Source: Acidobacteriota bacterium (GTDB lineage Bacteria > Acidobacteriota > Vicinamibacteria > Vicinamibacterales > 2-12-FULL-66-21). Taken from it: a stretch of DNA of 7,561 bases. The notes below the pieces were generated by a model. The model was given only the letters and a program-made list of their open reading frames with translations. It was not told the DNA's origin and did no database searches. Positions within the stretch are counted from its first letter, which is position 1, and each line of letters opens with the position of its first letter. Location: NCBI GenBank assembly GCA_013694635.1, contig JACDCA010000420.1, positions 1 through 7,561 of the forward strand. Direction: 5' to 3'. The translations under genes were made by a program, and so were the position numbers. Positions 1 through 6,942 of the stretch are shown piece by piece.

Positions 1-153
1 GTGCAGCGGCAGTTCGTGCTTCCCATCGGACTGCACAAGCGGATCGGATCGGCGGCCGCGACGACGACGGTGGAGCGTCTGCTGCGGCGCGCCGGGTTGA
101 ACTGGCTGCTCGGGTCCCCGGTCACGGTGCTGGCGAAGCGTTGCGCGTCCTAG
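1..153 (+). CDS. 3' end of an unidentified gene (partial)
   Basis: An open frame enters from the left edge and ends at TAG (151-153), giving 50 residues that finish ...GSPVTVLAKRCAS. The first codon is GTG, but nothing shows that this is the true start, so it is best read as the C-terminus of a longer protein. The tail is basic and moderately hydrophobic (GLNWLLGSPVTVLA), with a TVERLLRR helix-like stretch before it. Some SAM-dependent methyltransferases and other sugar-cluster enzymes end in a similar way, but this is too weak to name a family. The last 13 bases overlap the TTG start of the following epimerase, so the two are probably in one operon and translationally coupled. No function is assigned. 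Confidence 0.55.
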   Translation: MQRQFVLPIGLHKRIGSAAATTTVERLLRRAGLNWLLGSPVTVLAKRCAS

Positions 154-1121
154 TCACCGGCGCCAGTGGCTTCACCGGCGGGCACCTGGCCCGATACCTC
201 GCGCTGCGTGGGCACGAGGTGCGGGCGCTCGTGCGAAATGCAGGGGCCGTTCGCGAGCGGCAACTCCAGAACATCGAGTATCACCAAGGCGACCTCCGCG
301 ACTCCGCGTCGATCCACCGTGCTGCAGCCGGCGTCGACGTCGTGTACCACATTGCGGCGATTTACCGTGAGGCGGGTCTGAAGGATGCCGCATACCGCAC
401 GGTGAACGCGGACGCCGTCGGCACCGTCATCGACGCCGCCGCGGCGGGAGGCGCCCGCCGGGTGGTGCACTGCAGCACTGTCGGCGTCCACGGCGATATC
501 GAGCATCCCCCCGCGAACGAAGACGCCCCGCTGAGACCGGGTGATATCTACCAGGAGACCAAGCTCGAAGGGGAACACGTGGCGCGGAAAACGGCCGAGC
601 GCACCGGCGTCGAGGTCGTGATCGCGCGCCCGTCAGGCATCCATGGCCCGGGGGACCGGCGCTTGCTGAAACTGTTTCGCGGCGTCGCGCGCCGCAGGTT
701 CTTTCTCCTCGGGAGCGGCGGCAATTTCTATCACATGACGTACATCGACGACCTCGTCGAGGGCTTCCGGTTGTGCGGCGAGGCACCGCAAGCCGCCGGT
801 CGCACCTACATACTGGCCGGCGGCGAGGTGACGACGTTGAAGGATCTCGTCGCCATCGTCGCGGAAACCGCCGGCGTCGCGTCGCCAAAGTTGCATCTTC
901 CGGTGTGGCCGTTCTGGCTCGTGGGGGCCGCGTGCGAAGCGGTCTGCGCACCCCTTGGCGTCGAGCCGCCCCTGTACCGGCGCCGCGTGGATTTCTTCAC
1001 GAAGAGCCGCGCCTTCGACATCACCCGCGCGCGCACCGAATTGGGTTACGCCCCACAGGTGTCGTTACGCGAAGGGATTCGCCGGACGCTCGACTGGTAC
1101 CAGGCGGCGGGGTGGCTATAG
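141..1121 (+). CDS. NAD(P)-dependent epimerase/dehydratase, extended SDR (HpnA / dihydroflavonol-reductase-like)
   Basis: A 326-residue extended short-chain dehydrogenase/reductase. The Rossmann glycine motif GASGFTG is at residues 7-13, right after the first beta strand, which fixes the unusual TTG start at 141. HQGDLRD (48-54) is the usual acidic loop after the nucleotide-binding strands, and HIAA (70-73) takes the place of the NNAG-type motif. The catalytic set is Ser112/Thr113 (CST), Tyr137 and Lys141 (YQETK). ARPSGIHGPGD (162-172) and MTYIDDLVEGF (199-209) are typical of sugar epimerases, reductases and hopanoid-associated HpnA-like proteins. Length is normal for the family. Such enzymes oxidise, epimerise, dehydrate or reduce NDP-sugars or related carbonyl substrates in the cytoplasm. 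The glycan-cluster setting favours a nucleotide-sugar substrate, but the exact reaction cannot be read from the sequence. It overlaps the upstream gene by 13 bp and the acyltransferase by about 10 bp. No strong Shine-Dalgarno precedes the TTG, which fits coupling to upstream translation. Confidence 0.9.
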   Translation: MRVLVTGASGFTGGHLARYLALRGHEVRALVRNAGAVRERQLQNIEYHQGDLRDSASIHRAAAGVDVVYHIAAIYREAGLKDAAYRTVNADAVGTVIDAAAAGGARRVVHCSTVGVHGDIEHPPANEDAPLRPGDIYQETKLEGEHVARKTAERTGVEVVIARPSGIHGPGDRRLLKLFRGVARRRFFLLGSGGNFYHMTYIDDLVEGFRLCGEAPQAAGRTYILAGGEVTTLKDLVAIVAETAGVASPKLHLPVWPFWLVGAACEAVCAPLGVEPPLYRRRVDFFTKSRAFDITRARTELGYAPQVSLREGIRRTLDWYQAAGWL

Positions 1122-1882
1122 TATCGATTGGTACCGACGTGAAGATTTCCCGCGCGCAGGACCAGTTGTTCGACAGCCGTCAGTCGGCCCGGCAGAAGTA
1201 CGCCGCGCTGGTCGTCGGACGTCCGGGTCTTGGCGCGCTCATTCATCATGAGATGGTGACGCTGTGTTCGCAACCCGTGCCAGGAGCGTTGGGCCTGATG
1301 CTGCGCAAGACGCTGTACCCGACGCTTCTGGGCAGCTGCGGCCGCAACGTGGTGTTCGGCCAGAACGTCGTGCTGCGCCATCCCCACAGGATCGCAATCG
1401 GCGACAACGTCGTCATCGATGACAACTGCCTCGTGGACGCCAAAGGGGAAACCAATACCGGCATCACGATCGGCAACGGCGTCTTCATCGGTCGCAACAC
1501 GATCCTGTCGTGCAAGAACGGCGATATCCACATCGAGGACGGCGCGAACATCGGTTTCAACTGCGAGCTGTTTTCGGCCAGCCGCGTCCGGATCGGCCGC
1601 AACGCGCTGGTCGCCGCCTATTGCTACGTCATTGGCGGCGATCACGATTTCAGCGATCCCGCGGCAGCAGTACTCGAGCAGGGGCGCCGCTCCGCGGGCG
1701 TCGACGTCGGCGAAGGCGCCTGGCTTGGCGCGGGCGCGAAAATACTGGACGGCGTGATCATTGGAAGCCGCGCGGTCGTCGGCGCCGGGGCGGTCGTACG
1801 TGAGTCGGTTCCAGACGGCGCCATCGCCGTCGGCATTCCCTCCCGCATCGTCGGGCAACGGGACGGAGCCGCAAAGCCGTGA
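1112..1882 (+). CDS. Hexapeptide-repeat acyltransferase (left-handed beta-helix)
   Basis: With the GTG start at 1112 the protein has 256 residues. An N-terminal helical part (about 11-75, including LVVGRPGLGALIHHEMVTL and the basic LRKTLYPTLL) precedes many imperfect hexapeptide turns from about residue 79 to 247: IAIGDN, VVIDDN, ITIGNG, VFIGRN, ANIGFN, VRIGRN, then VDVGEG, AWLGAG, VIIGSR, AVVGAG and the closing GIPSRIVG. GGDHDF (175-180) holds His178, in the position typical of the catalytic histidine of LbH O-acetyltransferases. The likely role is acyl (usually acetyl-CoA dependent) transfer to a sugar hydroxyl or amino group during cell-surface glycan synthesis. Donor and acceptor are unknown. 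The start is uncertain. GTG 1112 overlaps the epimerase by 10 bp and follows a purine-rich AGGCGG (1102-1107). GTG 1139 would give 247 residues with no overlap but no clear ribosome site. The frame is open further upstream, but that part lies inside the epimerase gene. The stop overlaps the next gene by 4 bp (GTGA). Confidence 0.88.
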   Translation: MAIVSIGTDVKISRAQDQLFDSRQSARQKYAALVVGRPGLGALIHHEMVTLCSQPVPGALGLMLRKTLYPTLLGSCGRNVVFGQNVVLRHPHRIAIGDNVVIDDNCLVDAKGETNTGITIGNGVFIGRNTILSCKNGDIHIEDGANIGFNCELFSASRVRIGRNALVAAYCYVIGGDHDFSDPAAAVLEQGRRSAGVDVGEGAWLGAGAKILDGVIIGSRAVVGAGAVVRESVPDGAIAVGIPSRIVGQRDGAAKP

Positions 1883-3105
1883 GCGAAGCCGGCCCCCCTC
1901 CGACGCGAAAGCTCCGTGTGCTGCAGGTCTGCGATCACCTGGGGTGGGAAGGCTCGCGGATGCACGGGGTCAAGCGCCTCTTCGCCTGGATGATTCCGCG
2001 ATTCGATCGGGAGCGGTTCGAAGTCTCGCTGGTCAGCCTGAGGAAGAAAGACGTATCCGAGGAAACGCTCGAGTCATTCGGCGTCGACATCACCTACCTG
2101 CATAAATCAAAGTTCGATCCGTCGACGCTGACCGCGCTCTTGAAGGTGATCGACCGCAAGCAGATCGACGTCCTCCACCTGCACGGGTACGGCGCGACGA
2201 CGTTCGGACGGATGGCCGGGGCTATGCGACGGCTGCCGACGATCCTGCACGAGCACGCGAACCTGACCGACACTCCCTGGTTCCAGAAGATCGCGGACGC
2301 GGTGCTGGAGCCGTCGACCGACATCGCGCTGGCGGTATCGAGGAGCACCGCCGATTTCGTCATCAAGGCGCGGCAGCTCCCGCCCGACAAGGTGAAGATC
2401 GTGTATCTCGGTGCGCCGCTGGATGAATTCAGCCGCGTGCGATCCGGCGACGAGGTCGAGGCCGCGCGTCGTGAGCTCGGGATTTCGCCGGGCGAGTTCG
2501 CGGCGGGGACGGTGACGAGGCTTCACGACTCCAAAGGGAACTCGTACCTCGTCGACGCCGCGGCACTGGTGCTGAAGCAACGTCCGCACGCAAAGTTTTA
2601 TGTTGTCGGCGAAGGCCCGCTGCTGGGAGACCTCCAGAACCAGGCCCGAGCCCTGTCGCTCGGCGACCGCTTCGTGTTTCACGGGTTCGCCAAGGACGTT
2701 GCGTCGGTGGTCTCGGCATTCGATGTCAGCGTGTTTCCTTCTCTCTGGGAGGGAACGCCGCTCACAGTATTCGAGGCGCTGGCGATGGCGAAACCGATCG
2801 TCGCGACTGACGCGGACGGCCTGATGGACGTCCTCTCCCATGACCGGGATGCGCTCATCGTGCCGCGCCGAGACGCGCCCGCGCTCGCCGACGCGATCAT
2901 CCGGATGATGGATGACGAGACTCTGCGCACGCGCTTGTGCGAGGGCGCGCGCGAGACGAGCCAGCAATACGACATCGCGTCGTTCGTGCGGAAGATGCAG
3001 CAGCTCTACACCCTTCTACACCGGTTGTCGCGGCCGACACATCGGCGAGGCATCCTCGTAGCGGACCTCGCGTTTCTGACGTCGGGCCAGCCACATGACG
3101 CGTGA
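1879..3105 (+). CDS. Glycosyltransferase family 4 (GT-B fold)
   Basis: A 408-residue GT-B glycosyltransferase of the GT4 type. The N-terminal acceptor domain opens with KLRVLQVCDHLGWEGS (11-26) and includes VLHLHGYGATTFGRMAG (98-114) and HEHANLTD (124-131). The C-terminal donor domain begins near GTVTRLHDSKG (210-220), with Arg214 and Lys219 as likely phosphate-binding residues. It continues through VVGEGPLLGDL (242-252), FHGFAKDV (267-274) and the EX7E motif Glu291-Glu299 in WEGTPLTVFEALA. Retaining transfer from a nucleotide sugar on the cytoplasmic side of the membrane is the usual GT4 activity; the specific sugars are unknown. Residues from about 382 to the end form a short basic extension after the expected fold. 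The GTG start overlaps the acyltransferase stop by 4 bp, and a GGAG lies at 1865-1868, ten bases upstream. It overlaps the next gene by 11 bp, so it is almost surely co-translated with both neighbours. Confidence 0.93.
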   Translation: MSEAGPPPTRKLRVLQVCDHLGWEGSRMHGVKRLFAWMIPRFDRERFEVSLVSLRKKDVSEETLESFGVDITYLHKSKFDPSTLTALLKVIDRKQIDVLHLHGYGATTFGRMAGAMRRLPTILHEHANLTDTPWFQKIADAVLEPSTDIALAVSRSTADFVIKARQLPPDKVKIVYLGAPLDEFSRVRSGDEVEAARRELGISPGEFAAGTVTRLHDSKGNSYLVDAAALVLKQRPHAKFYVVGEGPLLGDLQNQARALSLGDRFVFHGFAKDVASVVSAFDVSVFPSLWEGTPLTVFEALAMAKPIVATDADGLMDVLSHDRDALIVPRRDAPALADAIIRMMDDETLRTRLCEGARETSQQYDIASFVRKMQQLYTLLHRLSRPTHRRGILVADLAFLTSGQPHDA

Positions 3106-4990
3106 CGTCCGGCTGGGCGCGGCCCTCGCTGCCGTGCTCCTGTTCGTCTATGGGGGCGTCGCGCTGACGGTCGATTTTCCGCGCACCGCGGTCGGCATCC
3201 AGAGCGACGAAGCGACGTACTACATGATGGGCCACAGTCTCGCGGAGGATGGGGACCTGACCTACCGGCGGGAAGATCTGGTGCGCGTCTGGAAGGAGTT
3301 CTCATCCGGTCCGGCCGGCCTGTTCCTCAAGCGGGGCAGTGACGTTCTCGATTGGGGGTTGATGCTGCGTCCGCCGTTTGTGTGGACCCGCACGCAGCCG
3401 GATCCGGATTCATCGCGGCTCTTCTACGGCAAATCCTTTATCTACCCCCTGGTGGCCGCGCCATTCGTCAAGGTGTTCGGCACCAATGGCTTTCTCCTGC
3501 TGCACGCACTGTTGCTCGCCGGAGTGACGTGGTGCGCGTTTCTCTTTCTTCACGCGCGGTCCCCCGCAGTGCCGGCTGCCGTCCTGACGGGCGCCTTTGT
3601 GCTGGCGACGGTCGTGCCCGTGTACTTCGTCTGGATCACGCCCGAGCTGTTCAACTTTGCGCTCGTGTTTTTCGCGTACTTCTGCTGGCTCTACAAAGAG
3701 GTCGCAGCCCCCGCCGAGATGCCGCGCGGTGTTCGCTGGCTTGCCTCGGGCCGAAGCGATCTGGCCGCCGCGGTGCTGTTGGGCATCGCGACGTTTTCGA
3801 AGCCGCCGAACGCCCTTCTGTTCGTTCCCCTGGTTGTCTACGCGCTGTGGCGTCGCAATTTCGCCCGCGGGCTCGCGATGTGCCTGGTGTTCGGCGTGGT
3901 CGCCGTCGGGCTGTTCGGCGGCAACACGGCGATCACCGGGGACTGGAACTACCAGGGTGGAGAGCGCAAAACGTTTACCTGGGAGTTCCCCTTCCAGCGG
4001 CCGGACGCGACCTTTGATTCCATCAACACGAAAGCGGCGGCGCGGGACGACGCGCTGACCAGCATCCTCTTCGACCCGCGTGTGTTCTGGACTAACCTGT
4101 CGAACAACCTCCGCTGGTACTTCGTGGGGCGCTATTCGGGGCTGGTCGCCTATTTCGCCCCGGCCGTGTTCGCACTGTTCGCGTTCTTTGCCGCGCCGCG
4201 CCGGCGCCCGTTGTGGCAGTGGCTCGTCCTCGCGTCGGCGATCGCGCAGATCCTGCTGTTCGTCATTTCTCTCCCCCACACGTGGTTTGGCGGCGGCGGC
4301 TCGGTCGGGAACCGGTACTTCATGGGCGTGTACGGAGTCTTTCTATTCCTGCTGCCGCCGATCACCTCGGTCGCGCTCTCCTTCGTTCCGTGGATCGTCG
4401 GAGGGCTCTTCGTCGGAAAGCTCGTCATCAACCCATTTGCGTCGTCCATGGCTCCCGGAACCTACGCGGACAGTGGGCCGCTGCGCTGGCTTCCGGTAGA
4501 ACTGACCAACGTCAACGATCTGCCGATCAACACGGACAGTTCGCGTGTCCGCGTCTGGTTCGGCGATGATCCGGGCACACAGGGGACGAACAATCCTGGA
4601 TTCCAGATCTATTTCCTCGACATGAACTGGTTCCGCGAAGCCGACAAGAGCTTCTGGGTGAAGGGGGAGTCGCGCGCCGAGTTCCTGGTAAAGACGGATC
4701 GTCCGATGAAACGGCTCGTGCTGACGCTGTCGGCCGGACCGTATCCCGTGAACGTGACGGCGCGGGTAGGGGGGCGTGAGCAGGAGCTCGTCGTGCCGGC
4801 GGAGGAGTCCCGTGACATCAGCTTCGCGCTGGATCGCGGATTCCCTTACGTCGGAACCGACGATCGCATGCCGCGCCCGGTGTGGGTCGCGTCGGTCTCG
4901 AGCGACACCGGCTTCGTTCCAATTTTCCATACTGGCGGCACCGACGCGCGCTTCCTTGGCGTGCGCGTGAAGCCGTTGTTGGTCGAATGA
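3095..4990 (+). CDS. Multi-pass GT-C-like membrane glycosyltransferase with C-terminal soluble domain
   Basis: A 631-residue integral membrane protein. A first hydrophobic segment (about 8-26) is followed by a loop with SDEATYY (37-43). The Asp38-Glu39 pair sits where GT-C/ArnT/PMT-like enzymes carry their catalytic acidic residue in the first outer loop. About ten more likely membrane segments follow (near 113-128, 131-152, 159-180, 183-200, 222-237, 240-252, 258-276, 346-367, 373-393, 407-444). GNRYFMGVYG (405-414) resembles the RY-containing loop common in this group. From about residue 450 the chain is soluble, with alternating hydrophobic strands (FLVKTDRPMKRLVLTLSAGPYPV, then VTARVGGREQELVVP), probably a periplasmic beta-sandwich. 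The expected role is transfer of a sugar from a polyprenyl-phosphate donor on the outer face of the inner membrane. An oligosaccharide polymerase-like role is an alternative. No clear ribosome site precedes the ATG, consistent with coupling through the 11-bp overlap with the upstream GT4 gene. Confidence 0.78.
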   Translation: MTRDVRLGAALAAVLLFVYGGVALTVDFPRTAVGIQSDEATYYMMGHSLAEDGDLTYRREDLVRVWKEFSSGPAGLFLKRGSDVLDWGLMLRPPFVWTRTQPDPDSSRLFYGKSFIYPLVAAPFVKVFGTNGFLLLHALLLAGVTWCAFLFLHARSPAVPAAVLTGAFVLATVVPVYFVWITPELFNFALVFFAYFCWLYKEVAAPAEMPRGVRWLASGRSDLAAAVLLGIATFSKPPNALLFVPLVVYALWRRNFARGLAMCLVFGVVAVGLFGGNTAITGDWNYQGGERKTFTWEFPFQRPDATFDSINTKAAARDDALTSILFDPRVFWTNLSNNLRWYFVGRYSGLVAYFAPAVFALFAFFAAPRRRPLWQWLVLASAIAQILLFVISLPHTWFGGGGSVGNRYFMGVYGVFLFLLPPITSVALSFVPWIVGGLFVGKLVINPFASSMAPGTYADSGPLRWLPVELTNVNDLPINTDSSRVRVWFGDDPGTQGTNNPGFQIYFLDMNWFREADKSFWVKGESRAEFLVKTDRPMKRLVLTLSAGPYPVNVTARVGGREQELVVPAEESRDISFALDRGFPYVGTDDRMPRPVWVASVSSDTGFVPIFHTGGTDARFLGVRVKPLLVE

Positions 4991-4992
4991 GG

Positions 4993-5018
4993 CCACGGTT
5001 CCACGCGGTGCAACTCGG
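4993..5018 (+). repeat. Diverged copy of the CCACGGTGCAACACG short repeat
   Basis: The 37-bp gap between the GT-C gene and the next glycosyltransferase begins with CCACGGTTCCACG and then a second unit at 5003-5017 that matches the 15-bp repeat CCACGGTGCAACACG at 12 of 15 positions, with GGTGCAAC (5007-5014) identical. The same unit is tandemly repeated at 6943-6990. The resemblance is seen directly; that both belong to one dispersed repeat family is inference. Confidence 0.5.
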
Positions 5019-5020
5019 AG
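5017..5020 (+). promoter_or_regulatory. Shine-Dalgarno site of the second GT4 gene
   Basis: GGAG lies seven bases before the GTG at 5028. It supports that start over any other and suggests this gene, unlike its overlapping upstream neighbours, can recruit ribosomes independently. Confidence 0.6.
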
Positions 5021-5027
5021 CCGGCGA

Positions 5028-6065
5028 GTGAGCCGGATTGCGGTCGTGACGTCCAGCCCGCCGATGAGCGAGGGAGGTCACATCGTGATCGCGCGCGCGC
5101 TCGTCCAGGCGCTCCGCGAATCAGGTCACGAGGCGGACATCGTGCTGACGCCACAGAATCGCTTTGGCCGGCAGGCTTCGGCATACCTGGCGACGTGGTT
5201 CACCGACGTCGGTCACACGGAGGGACGGCCGATCGACCAGGTGATCTCCCTCCGGTACCCGAGTTATGCCGTCCGTCACGAGCGGCACGTCTGCTGGCTC
5301 AATCACACGATGCGTGAGTACTACGATCAGTGGGAGCCCTTCGCGCGGCAGCTGAGCGCACGCGGGCGGTTGAAGGAAGGCGTCCGACGGAAGTTGATGC
5401 ATGCCGCGGACCGGTACCTGCTCACCCGGAATGTGGACACGCTGTTCGTGCAATCACGAACGATTCAGAAGCGTCTCGAGATGTGGCCGGAACTGCGCTC
5501 GACCGTGCTGCACCCACCGGCCCCGCAACGCGCGTATCGCTGCGATGGCTACGGCGATTACATCTTCTGGGTGTCGCGGCTGACGCCGCTGAAGCGCGCG
5601 GACCTCCTGATCGAGGCGCTTGCGACGCCGGAAGGGGCGGGGTTGAACGCGGTGATCGCGGGCGAAGGCGAGGACCGGCCGCGTCTGGAAAGCCTTATCA
5701 AGTGTCACTCCCTGGAGGACCGGGTCATTATGACGGGCCGTCTCGACGACGACACGGTGTTGACGCACCTGGCGCGGTGTCGCGCCGTCTGTTTCGCTCC
5801 CGTCCAGGAGGACTACGGGTTTGTCACCGTCGAGGCGTTCGCCTCGCACAAGGCGGTAGTAACCTGCATTGACAGCGGCGGTCCGGCGGAGCTCGTGGTG
5901 GACGGCGCGAATGGCTTTGTCTGTGCGCCGGACGCGCGGTCTCTGGCCGTTGCCCTTCGGTGTCTGTCTGAGGACGCCTCGCTCGCTGAACAGCTGGGCG
6001 CGGCTGCGTTCGCCTCAGGCCAGAAACTGAACTGGCCCGACACCGTCCGCGCCCTCACGTCATGA
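5028..6065 (+). CDS. Glycosyltransferase family 4 (GT-B fold)
   Basis: A 345-residue GT4-type glycosyltransferase. The N-terminus SRIAVVTSSPPMSEGGHIVIARALVQAL has the glycine-rich loop of the first Rossmann domain (Gly16-Gly17) leading into a helix. WLNHTMREYYDQWEP (90-104) and FVQSRTIQKRL (140-150) end the acceptor domain. The donor domain has FWVSRLTPLKRADLLIEAL (180-198) with Arg184 and Lys189, AGEGEDRPRLESL (211-223), MTGRLDDDTV (235-244) and the EX7E motif Glu261-Glu269 in QEDYGFVTVEAFASHKAVVT. It ends with the GGPAELVVDGANGFVC signature (284-299). At 345 residues it is on the short side for GT4 but complete. It should transfer a sugar from a nucleotide donor in the cytoplasm; the specificity is unknown. 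It lies 37 bp after the GT-C gene, has its own GGAG site, and closes the glycan cluster, since the next gene is a tRNA-modifying enzyme. Confidence 0.92.
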   Translation: MSRIAVVTSSPPMSEGGHIVIARALVQALRESGHEADIVLTPQNRFGRQASAYLATWFTDVGHTEGRPIDQVISLRYPSYAVRHERHVCWLNHTMREYYDQWEPFARQLSARGRLKEGVRRKLMHAADRYLLTRNVDTLFVQSRTIQKRLEMWPELRSTVLHPPAPQRAYRCDGYGDYIFWVSRLTPLKRADLLIEALATPEGAGLNAVIAGEGEDRPRLESLIKCHSLEDRVIMTGRLDDDTVLTHLARCRAVCFAPVQEDYGFVTVEAFASHKAVVTCIDSGGPAELVVDGANGFVCAPDARSLAVALRCLSEDASLAEQLGAAAFASGQKLNWPDTVRALTS

Positions 6066-6080
6066 AATACTTGAGCGCAG

Positions 6081-6117
6081 GACTCCCGACTCCGACTATC
6101 TACTGACTATCGACTAA
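6081..6117 (+). repeat. Degenerate GACT heptamer-like repeat in the spacer before ttcA
   Basis: The 55-bp spacer 6066-6120 holds five GACT-initiated units starting at 6081, 6088, 6094, 6105 and 6112 (GACTCCC, GACTCC, GACTATC, GACTATC, GACTAA). It is AT-richer than the surrounding genes. I see no rho-independent terminator stem here. This is the only place between the glycan cluster and ttcA where transcription could stop or start. Confidence 0.5.
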
Positions 6118-6120
6118 TCC

Positions 6121-6939
6121 ATGTCTTACGCATCCACCCTGGAGACTCGGCTCGCAAAAAAGGTCACGAAGGCCATCACCGAATTCAACCTGCTTGAGGA
6201 CGGCGATCGCGTGATGGTGGGGCTCTCGGGGGGAAAGGACAGCTGGGCCCTTCTGCAGGTGCTCGACGTGCTGCGCAAGCGTGCGCCGATCAGCTTTTCG
6301 CTCGTCGCCGTCACGGTGGACTCCGGCTACGACGGGTATCGCCACGATCTCATTTCCCGCACCTGCGAGCAGCGTGGATGGGAATACCGCGTCGAGCACA
6401 CGGACATCGGCGACGTGATGGACGACATTCTGGACGCGGGCGCGACCCCGTGCTCGCTGTGCGCCCGATTGCGGAGAGGCGTCCTGTACCGACTCGCGAA
6501 GGAAGTCGGCGCCACGAAGATCGCCCTCGGACACCATCTCGACGATTTCATCGAGACGCTGCTGCTGAACCTCTTTTTTGCGGGGTCGCTGAAGGCGATG
6601 CCGGCACGCCTGGTCTCCGACAACGGCGAGCACGTGGTCATCCGGCCGCTGGTCTACACGACCGAGTCGGACGCACGCGCCTACGCGAAAGAGTCCCAGC
6701 TTCCGATCATCGGCTGCTGCTGTCCGGCCTGCGGCGATTTGAGCCTGCAGCGCCAGCGCATCAAGCGCCTGATCGCGGAGCTCGAAGTGGAGCATCCCGA
6801 GATCCGGAAGTCGATGATCCGGGCACTGGGCAACGTCGCCGGCCGCCACCTGCTCGACAAACGTCTAAACCCATTGCCGGAACTGCGCGACGCCGCGCTG
6901 GCCGGCGGCGCCATGCCGCTGCGCCTCTTCCGGCGATAG
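6121..6939 (+). CDS. ttcA: tRNA 2-thiocytidine synthetase, TtcA family
   Basis: A 272-residue PP-loop ATPase. The SGGKDS signature is at residues 36-41 within DGDRVMVGLSGGKDSWALLQ. The paired cysteines Cys111 and Cys114 (PCSLCARLRRGVLY), and Cys201 in CPACGDLSLQRQ, correspond to the three [4Fe-4S] cluster ligands known in TtcA. ALGHHLDDFIETLLLNLFF (135-153) and the closing GNVAGRHLLD are also family hallmarks. TtcA adenylates and thiolates cytidine 32 of certain tRNAs in the cytoplasm, using the iron-sulfur cluster. The protein is somewhat shorter than the E. coli enzyme, mainly at the C-terminus. The cysteine run Cys199-Cys201 plus Cys204 is richer than the three ligands need. The ATG is fixed by an in-frame TAA at 6115-6117, three bases upstream. 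No Shine-Dalgarno is visible, so leaderless or weakly initiated translation is possible. The next gene begins eight bases after the stop, suggesting a shared transcript although the functions look unrelated. Confidence 0.94.
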   Translation: MSYASTLETRLAKKVTKAITEFNLLEDGDRVMVGLSGGKDSWALLQVLDVLRKRAPISFSLVAVTVDSGYDGYRHDLISRTCEQRGWEYRVEHTDIGDVMDDILDAGATPCSLCARLRRGVLYRLAKEVGATKIALGHHLDDFIETLLLNLFFAGSLKAMPARLVSDNGEHVVIRPLVYTTESDARAYAKESQLPIIGCCCPACGDLSLQRQRIKRLIAELEVEHPEIRKSMIRALGNVAGRHLLDKRLNPLPELRDAALAGGAMPLRLFRR

Positions 6940-6942
6940 GAG
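6938..6942 (+). promoter_or_regulatory. Shine-Dalgarno site favouring the first of three GTG starts
   Basis: AGGAG overlaps the ttcA stop codon and lies five bases before the GTG at 6948. The later in-frame GTG codons at 6966 and 6981 have no comparable site, so this decides the most likely start. Confidence 0.6.

Noticed and set aside
773..1111. Long in-frame upstream extension of the acyltransferase frame (would give 369 residues)
   Set aside because: It lies wholly within the well-supported epimerase gene, is rich in Arg and low in complexity as expected of a shadow frame, and shows no hexapeptide or other domain.
3410..4279. Minus-strand open frame of 289 codons
   Set aside because: It is opposite the GT-C gene; its product is a charged Arg/Glu/Gln-rich chain with no domain, typical of antisense frames in GC-rich DNA. 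The same applies to minus-strand frames at 1046-1858, 2107-2967, 4343-4996 and 6100-6849.
6071..6099. Possible promoter TTGAGC - 17 bp - GACTAT before ttcA
   Set aside because: Only about 7 of 12 consensus positions match, and the putative -10 box is one of the GACT repeat units, so it is not distinguishable from chance.
6066..6120. Rho-independent terminator after the glycan cluster
   Set aside because: No GC-rich inverted repeat followed by a T-run is present in the spacer.
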